This document shows positions 14,504 through 18,491 of a stretch of DNA of 18,491 bases, one piece after another. Each line of letters opens with the position of its first letter. Positions within the stretch are counted from its first letter, which is position 1. The stretch comes from a bacterium. GTDB lineage: Bacteria > Hydrothermota > UBA3072 > B12-G15. The notes below the pieces were generated by a model. That model was not told the DNA's origin and searched no databases. It was given only the letters and a program-made list of their open reading frames with translations. The stretch lies in the NCBI GenBank assembly GCA_003646055.1, contig QNDZ01000010.1:1-18491 (forward strand), written 5' to 3'. The translations under genes were made by a program, and so were the position numbers.

Positions 14504-15846
14504 TTTTTCACTATCTTTTTCAACTTTCGGGAATCGACCTTTGCCCCGTGTCTTGGATCCTTTGGAATCTTTTTCATAAATACCACTCCAGGGTTTATTC
14601 CTGTTTTTTCAATAGACTTTGTTTTTATAACTTTTTCAAGTTTTAGGTCTCGCCTGCCTTCAACCACTATGTAAAGACAATTTTCCTTAGCAAGAGGGAA
14701 AATAGCCCTTCCAGTATCCTCAAACATCCTTTGAAATACATAGGGATAAATAATCCTCTGATTCAAAATAGATAAATCCATCTTCCTTCCAAGGAGTTCA
14801 ATCTCTCCTTTCCTGATACGAACCACGTCCCCAGTATTAACCCAGTTTTCACCAGGAAATCTGACATATAATATCCCTCCATCCTTCTCAATGAAAGAAA
14901 TCCTGTGTTCAAGGTCGGACTCTATCTTTCCAGCGTAATAACCATCCCCTTTCCATTCCACGTATTCCTGGCCACTTACAACAGATATTGGTTCAATCTG
15001 AGTGCATCCGTAAAAAATAACAGTTTTGTTTATAATTCCAGTAGATTCAAGAAAAACTGTGGGTATTGTACTTCCCCCTGTATAAATCCTATGGAGCCTT
15101 TTCCCAATTTCTTTGTCAACGGCAAAAGGCAAAGCACTTGATGAAATAAACAACCTATCAAGGCTCAGTCTTTCCATTTCTTCTTTTAAAAAATTCTTTT
15201 TGAGTTTTCTGGGTGGAAGAAGGGTTGAACGCATATAGTAGAGGTTTAGCAAAACAAGGTTGGGAAACATTACAAAATCAACAAAATCACCATCCTCTAT
15301 GTGTCTTGATAGTCTATCTACCTGCCTGAAAAGTTCTCCATATGTCCTGGTTACCTTGGTTGGTATTCCGCTACTTCCTGTGGTAAATGTAATCACCGCA
15401 GGGAAATTATTTTCAATACCGAGAAGAACATCTCCTCCACATCCTTTCCCCCTTCTAATAAACTCCTTTTTTAAGCCCATCATTCTGAGAAAGACCTTTC
15501 CTGCTGGAGATGTGATTGCAAACCTTCCCTTTATACTTTTGCACACCCTCCTGAAAATCTCTCTCTTCATCCAAGGTTCAACGAAAACTGCACACGCACC
15601 CCTTGCCAGCACACTTATAACAGCTACATACATATCTATAGAAAAAGGTAGCATTATTAGAACTTCATCTCCAGGACCAACACCCTTTTCTTTGAGAACA
15701 CCAGCCATTTCATAAACGCTATCCCGCAAACCCCCGTAAGTGATGCTCTTAAAACCATAAGGCACAGGTTGATAAAGGGCTATTTTCCCTTCGTTGAGAT
15801 TCTCAGTAAAAAGGTATGAAACAGGATTACTTGAGTTCCTTTTCAT
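14494..15846 (-). CDS. Short ANL-superfamily adenylating enzyme (OleC-like AMP-dependent ligase)
   Basis: Activates a carboxylic acid, probably an acyl chain, as an acyl-adenylate. From the ATG at 15846 it has 450 residues, short for the family. Motifs in that numbering: phosphate loop TFTTGSSGIPTK (153-164), A5 YGCTQIEP (279-286), A7 NTGD (337-340), GRKMD (353-357), and C-terminal DPRHGAKVDSRKL with candidate catalytic K436. The RHxAK motif and the ...GRK...YP...F hinge region resemble OleC beta-lactone synthetases and related fatty-acid ligases. Oddities: the A5 Glu is Gln, and the usual Gly/Lys pattern after GRxD is missing (LSILNQRIIYP). The frame is open back to a TTG at 15876, but that site has a badly spaced Shine-Dalgarno. 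The ATG with AGGGTG ~10 nt upstream is preferred. It overlaps the GNAT gene by 20 bp. Confidence 0.85.
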   Translation of the reverse strand: MKRNSSNPVSYLFTENLNEGKIALYQPVPYGFKSITYGGLRDSVYEMAGVLKEKGVGPGDEVLIMLPFSIDMYVAVISVLARGACAVFVEPWMKREIFRRVCKSIKGRFAITSPAGKVFLRMMGLKKEFIRRGKGCGGDVLLGIENNFPAVITFTTGSSGIPTKVTRTYGELFRQVDRLSRHIEDGDFVDFVMFPNLVLLNLYYMRSTLLPPRKLKKNFLKEEMERLSLDRLFISSSALPFAVDKEIGKRLHRIYTGGSTIPTVFLESTGIINKTVIFYGCTQIEPISVVSGQEYVEWKGDGYYAGKIESDLEHRISFIEKDGGILYVRFPGENWVNTGDVVRIRKGEIELLGRKMDLSILNQRIIYPYVFQRMFEDTGRAIFPLAKENCLYIVVEGRRDLKLEKVIKTKSIEKTGINPGVVFMKKIPKDPRHGAKVDSRKLKKIVKNYL

Positions 15847-16750
15847 AGAGTGAATACACCCTGTAAATCCTGCCAAACCTTCTGGAAAATATATGGGTTG
15901 ATATGGATTCTCTCATGAAGGCATGTATAAATCTTTTACAACCCATCTCCAATCCTGCAAGATACATCTGGTATATAAGCAGTGTACCTGTGAATCTGTT
16001 CCTGTATTCTGGCAGAACAGCCACTGTTTTTTCAATAAGGGTATTACCCCAGGGATATCCAAATATGAAACCTGCAGGCTGATTATCCAGCCAGGCTATA
16101 AAAAGTAAACTATTGTTTTTCTCCTCCGAATGCATAGCTATAAACTCCTGAAATGGAATTTTTTCAAAGAGAAATGCCTTTTTAAATGCCTCACAGGAAA
16201 TTTTATATACAATCTCCATTGTCTTAATATCCTTCTTGCCCTCTTCTATTCTTAATCCCTCTTTTTTCCCACGCTTCATCCCCGGTTTCAGATACCTGAG
16301 AACACCCTCAAACTCATCCACAACATAGGAATAGTATTTTTTTACCACCTTCATTCCCCATTCCTTCAACCATTCGTTTATATGGAAAGGATAGTCCATC
16401 TCTCCAGGGAAAAGTGGATTCTCTGGATTGGACGATGGAATTCTGTAAGTATGCCATGTGTTAAAGTCCATGGGTGCAAAATATCTCTTAACGCCCTGGT
16501 GTGAAAACCAGTCCTCCATAAACTCAAGCATAGCAAAGAATTCCTCTTTTTCCTCTGGCGCATGTAGAAATCCCATTCCGCCAATGGTCTCTTTGTTCAA
16601 TTTTTTTGAATAGATCGTAAAACAGCCGGTTTCACCAAGGACAAAAGAAATTTTGTAGCCTCTGTTTCCGTAAACCTCAAAGAGTTCCTTCTCTTTCTCA
16701 GACCAGAATCCTTTCTGTGGAATCTCTTCTACAAGTTCAACACTATCCAT
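15827..16750 (-). CDS. GNAT-family acyltransferase with N-terminal extension
   Basis: 307 residues, no signal or membrane segments. The C-terminal ~135 residues have a GNAT fold: an early helix pair (~174-205), strand IAWLDNQPAGFIFGY (218-232), strand TVAVLPEYR (242-250), a degenerate acetyl-CoA loop (RNRFTGTLL, 250-258) and the ending helix-strand (MESISTHIFSRRFG-like region, ~280-300). The N-terminal half looks like a diverged GNAT-like domain with VKRYFAPMDFNTWHTYRIP (87-105) and a YYSYVVDEF strand, a two-domain layout seen in YghO-type proteins. The acceptor is unknown; the neighbours suggest an amine on a lipid head group. The start overlaps the stop of the upstream PEP-enzyme gene by 8 bp and has GGGAGA before it. 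The loop lacks the usual Gly-x-Gly, so acyl-CoA binding needs testing. Confidence 0.78.
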   Translation of the reverse strand: MDSVELVEEIPQKGFWSEKEKELFEVYGNRGYKISFVLGETGCFTIYSKKLNKETIGGMGFLHAPEEKEEFFAMLEFMEDWFSHQGVKRYFAPMDFNTWHTYRIPSSNPENPLFPGEMDYPFHINEWLKEWGMKVVKKYYSYVVDEFEGVLRYLKPGMKRGKKEGLRIEEGKKDIKTMEIVYKISCEAFKKAFLFEKIPFQEFIAMHSEEKNNSLLFIAWLDNQPAGFIFGYPWGNTLIEKTVAVLPEYRNRFTGTLLIYQMYLAGLEMGCKRFIHAFMRESISTHIFSRRFGRIYRVYSLYEKELK

Positions 16751-18491
16751 TTTTTTCTCCCAGTTTCCTGATCACACCTTTTGACCCATCCATCTCCACC
16801 ATATCTCCATCCTTCAAAATTCTGGTCACCCCCCTCACACCCACAACGGCTGGGATTCCAATCTCCCTTGCAACAATTGCAGAATGGGATAGGAGACTTC
16901 CACGTTCAACTATGATTCCTTTGAACAAAGGAAAGATGGGAAGCCAACCCGGGTCTGTCTGTGGTGCTACCATGATATCACCTTTTATCTCCTGAGAATA
17001 TGGGTCTTTAATAATCTGAACCCTTCCTTTTACCACACCTGGTGAACATCCAAGACCTTTAAGCTCTCCTGGGAATTCCTCCTCCTTCCCCGATGGCAGA
17101 TGGATATAGGGAGGAACAACCGTTGTAAACCTTTCAGGTAGTTCTCTGTATTGATTTTTTCTGAACTCTCTTTTTCTGAGTCTAACAAGGGATTTTAAAT
17201 CCTGTGTAACAGATGTTCCGAATATATATGAAAAGATTTCCTGATGGGAGAGAAAGAATATGTCATCTTCTCTATCAATTACCCCTTGCTTAACAAATTC
17301 TTTTGCAATATTGAGGAAAAGTTCCCTAACGGCTCCGAATATATTGCTCCTGAATAGTCTCTGGTTCTCTCTGTATTTTATAAATCTCCGCGTATGGGAA
17401 AGAAGAAACTTAAAGAGTAGAAGGTGGAATAGATTGAATGGGAAGGGCCTGGAGTATATCATTTTCAATACCTGTTTTTCGGCCAGTTTCCGTTTATCCC
17501 TGCCCCTGGTATAGATAGTTGAAATATTTTCCTTTTCAACCATCTTCTTCAGTATTGAAAACAATTTCTCAGGCTTTTCCCTTATGTTGGGAATCTCTAA
17601 TTTTAATTCATTCACAGAACGGTTTCCATAATGGGAGAGAAATTCGTCAAAGAGTTCGTTTATCTCTTTATTCTCTTTTATTCTATAAAAAAACTCCCCT
17701 GAATTTCCTTTGAGAAGTAAATCTTTCAGTTCTGGATATGCTCGTATTCTTTCTGCAATCTCAGAGAGTTTCATTCCAACAAGTGCACTCTCCATATCCC
17801 CTTCTCCTGAAAGAAGCTGATTGTGCAGGGAAAGCCCATTTTCCGGGAAAAGGAAATTAACATATTTCTTCAAAAGTCCGTAAAAAATCATTGTGAAAAT
17901 ATCGTTGTTAATGGGAGGAAGCCAGTGATAAAGGAGTTTACCCTTCATCTGTTCATAAAGCCCTGCATATTCTTTTAAGGAAAGTTTCTTTTCCAGGTTT
18001 TTCCTGAAAAATTCCATTGCACTGTGGTATCTTCTGTTAAACTTTTCCATATTCCTGCTGTGGAGAACAAAGGAGAATAATATCCTTATGCCAACTTTTA
18101 CTATCTCGTAGATTCCTCTAATTCCTCCAAATCCAGGCTTTTCCCTGATGTCGTAGGAACTTTTCACTCCCATCATGCCTTCCATAAATTCCCTGTTTGC
18201 CTGGTAGGCCGGAAGAAAAGCAAGGGTAGTGTACCAGCTATCAAGGGAATAATAGACCCTGTTACTCAAAAAACCTATCATATTCCTGAACACCATACCA
18301 TGTTCATTAAGAATCTTCTGACTCACCCCGAGATTTTTCATAACGAGTTTGTAAACAATGGAGTAAACTTCATTTGCAAAGGAGAAGGTAAGAGGAGTTG
18401 TTGGACCCGAAAAGCTTTCAATTATATTTGAATTATCCCAGGTGAAACTATCCTTTATGGTGGTTATTGGTCTTGCCTGAAGAATAAAAAC
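16743..18491 (-). CDS. PEP-synthase / rifampicin-phosphotransferase-like protein (5' end off the right edge)
   Basis: The reading frame stays open from the stop at 16743 to the last base (582 residues). The first in-frame ATG (18341) is internal: the 50 codons above it encode VFILQARPIT, the motif that ends the ATP-grasp domain of PPDK/PEP-synthase enzymes, then WDNSNIIESFSGPTTPLTFSF, typical of the domain that follows. So the ATP-binding domain lies beyond the edge. A helical middle domain of ~465 residues includes RENQRLFRSNIFGAVRELFL and REDDIFFLSHQEI, as in rifampicin phosphotransferases. The C-terminus is the swivelling phosphohistidine domain (GLGCSPGVVKGR; ERGSLLSHSAIVAREIGIPAVVGV, catalytic H536 in window numbering). 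These enzymes move the ATP beta-phosphate through His to a substrate. The middle domain sets the substrate, which is unknown; neighbours suggest a lipid or its precursor. Confidence 0.88.
   Translation of the reverse strand, partial: VFILQARPITTIKDSFTWDNSNIIESFSGPTTPLTFSFANEVYSIVYKLVMKNLGVSQKILNEHGMVFRNMIGFLSNRVYYSLDSWYTTLAFLPAYQANREFMEGMMGVKSSYDIREKPGFGGIRGIYEIVKVGIRILFSFVLHSRNMEKFNRRYHSAMEFFRKNLEKKLSLKEYAGLYEQMKGKLLYHWLPPINNDIFTMIFYGLLKKYVNFLFPENGLSLHNQLLSGEGDMESALVGMKLSEIAERIRAYPELKDLLLKGNSGEFFYRIKENKEINELFDEFLSHYGNRSVNELKLEIPNIREKPEKLFSILKKMVEKENISTIYTRGRDKRKLAEKQVLKMIYSRPFPFNLFHLLLFKFLLSHTRRFIKYRENQRLFRSNIFGAVRELFLNIAKEFVKQGVIDREDDIFFLSHQEIFSYIFGTSVTQDLKSLVRLRKREFRKNQYRELPERFTTVVPPYIHLPSGKEEEFPGELKGLGCSPGVVKGRVQIIKDPYSQEIKGDIMVAPQTDPGWLPIFPLFKGIIVERGSLLSHSAIVAREIGIPAVVGVRGVTRILKDGDMVEMDGSKGVIRKLGEKNG

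Noticed and set aside
15260..15715. Plus-strand 151-codon frame opposite the ligase gene
   Set aside because: It is antisense to the conserved ANL core and is rich in Ser/Pro/Ile as expected for a shadow frame.
15847..15876. TTG start ten codons upstream for the ligase gene
   Set aside because: The AGAAGG ahead of it is only a base or two from the TTG, and it would deepen the overlap with the GNAT gene to 50 bp; the ATG at 15846 is more plausible, though not proven.
16743..18491. Calling the gene a rifampicin resistance phosphotransferase
   Set aside because: The domain order fits, but the middle domain sets the substrate and the lipid-type neighbours argue against an antibiotic-resistance role.
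1..18491. tRNA, rRNA, CRISPR arrays, insertion sequences, prophage or attachment sites
   Set aside because: No regular short repeats, transposase-like proteins, terminal inverted repeats or tRNA-like cloverleaf sequences were recognised by eye; a covariance-model scan was not possible.

Overview
The window looks like a piece of a bacterial genome with an outer membrane, from the FCB side of the tree. It is moderately AT-rich and rich in AGA/AGG arginine codons. The main clue is type IX secretion (T9SS) material: a gingipain-type C25 peptidase, a PorV/PorQ-type outer-membrane barrel, and a giant secreted protein ending in a T9SS sorting domain. Unlike typical Bacteroidota, several genes here have good Shine-Dalgarno sites. 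The combination would fit one of the uncultivated FCB-related candidate phyla (WOR-3, Hydrothermota or Cloacimonadota type), but nothing in the window fixes the phylum.

Left block (1-9872, all minus strand, read right to left): a tightly packed four-gene unit. It runs from a 1442-residue two-propeller protein with a T9SS C-terminal domain, to a PorV-like barrel fused to a TPR array, to a membrane-bound class III adenylate cyclase with an extracytoplasmic sensor domain, to a C25 cysteine peptidase cut off by the left edge. The set recalls the T9SS attachment complex (PorU C25 sortase, PorV barrel, PorZ double propeller) with a cAMP-making sensor in the middle. It could also be cargo plus a dedicated barrel.

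Divergent region (9873-10134): two outward-facing sigma70-like promoters. In both, the -10 hexamer ends exactly 6 nt before the ATG, so both operons are predicted to start as leaderless mRNAs, while most downstream genes have Shine-Dalgarno sites or start-stop overlaps.

Right block, plus strand (10135-14503): three overlapping genes for a BtaA-like (DUF3419) aminocarboxypropyl transferase, a polytopic dolichol/phytol-kinase-like protein with a long extra membrane domain, and a short RND/MMPL-type exporter. They converge with three overlapping minus-strand genes (14494-18491): an ANL adenylating enzyme with OleC-like features, a GNAT acyltransferase, and a PEP-synthase/rifampicin-phosphotransferase-like protein cut off by the right edge. 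The two sets meet with stop codons overlapping by 10 bp. Together the six genes have the chemistry to make, decorate, phosphorylate and move an unusual polar lipid: a SAM-derived head group, isoprenoid/polyprenol phosphorylation, acyl activation, acyl transfer, phosphotransfer and RND export. That pathway is inferred; no gene here is a proven member of a known pathway. No RNA genes, CRISPR arrays, insertion sequences or attachment sites were seen, and the only gene-free stretches are shorter than 300 bp.
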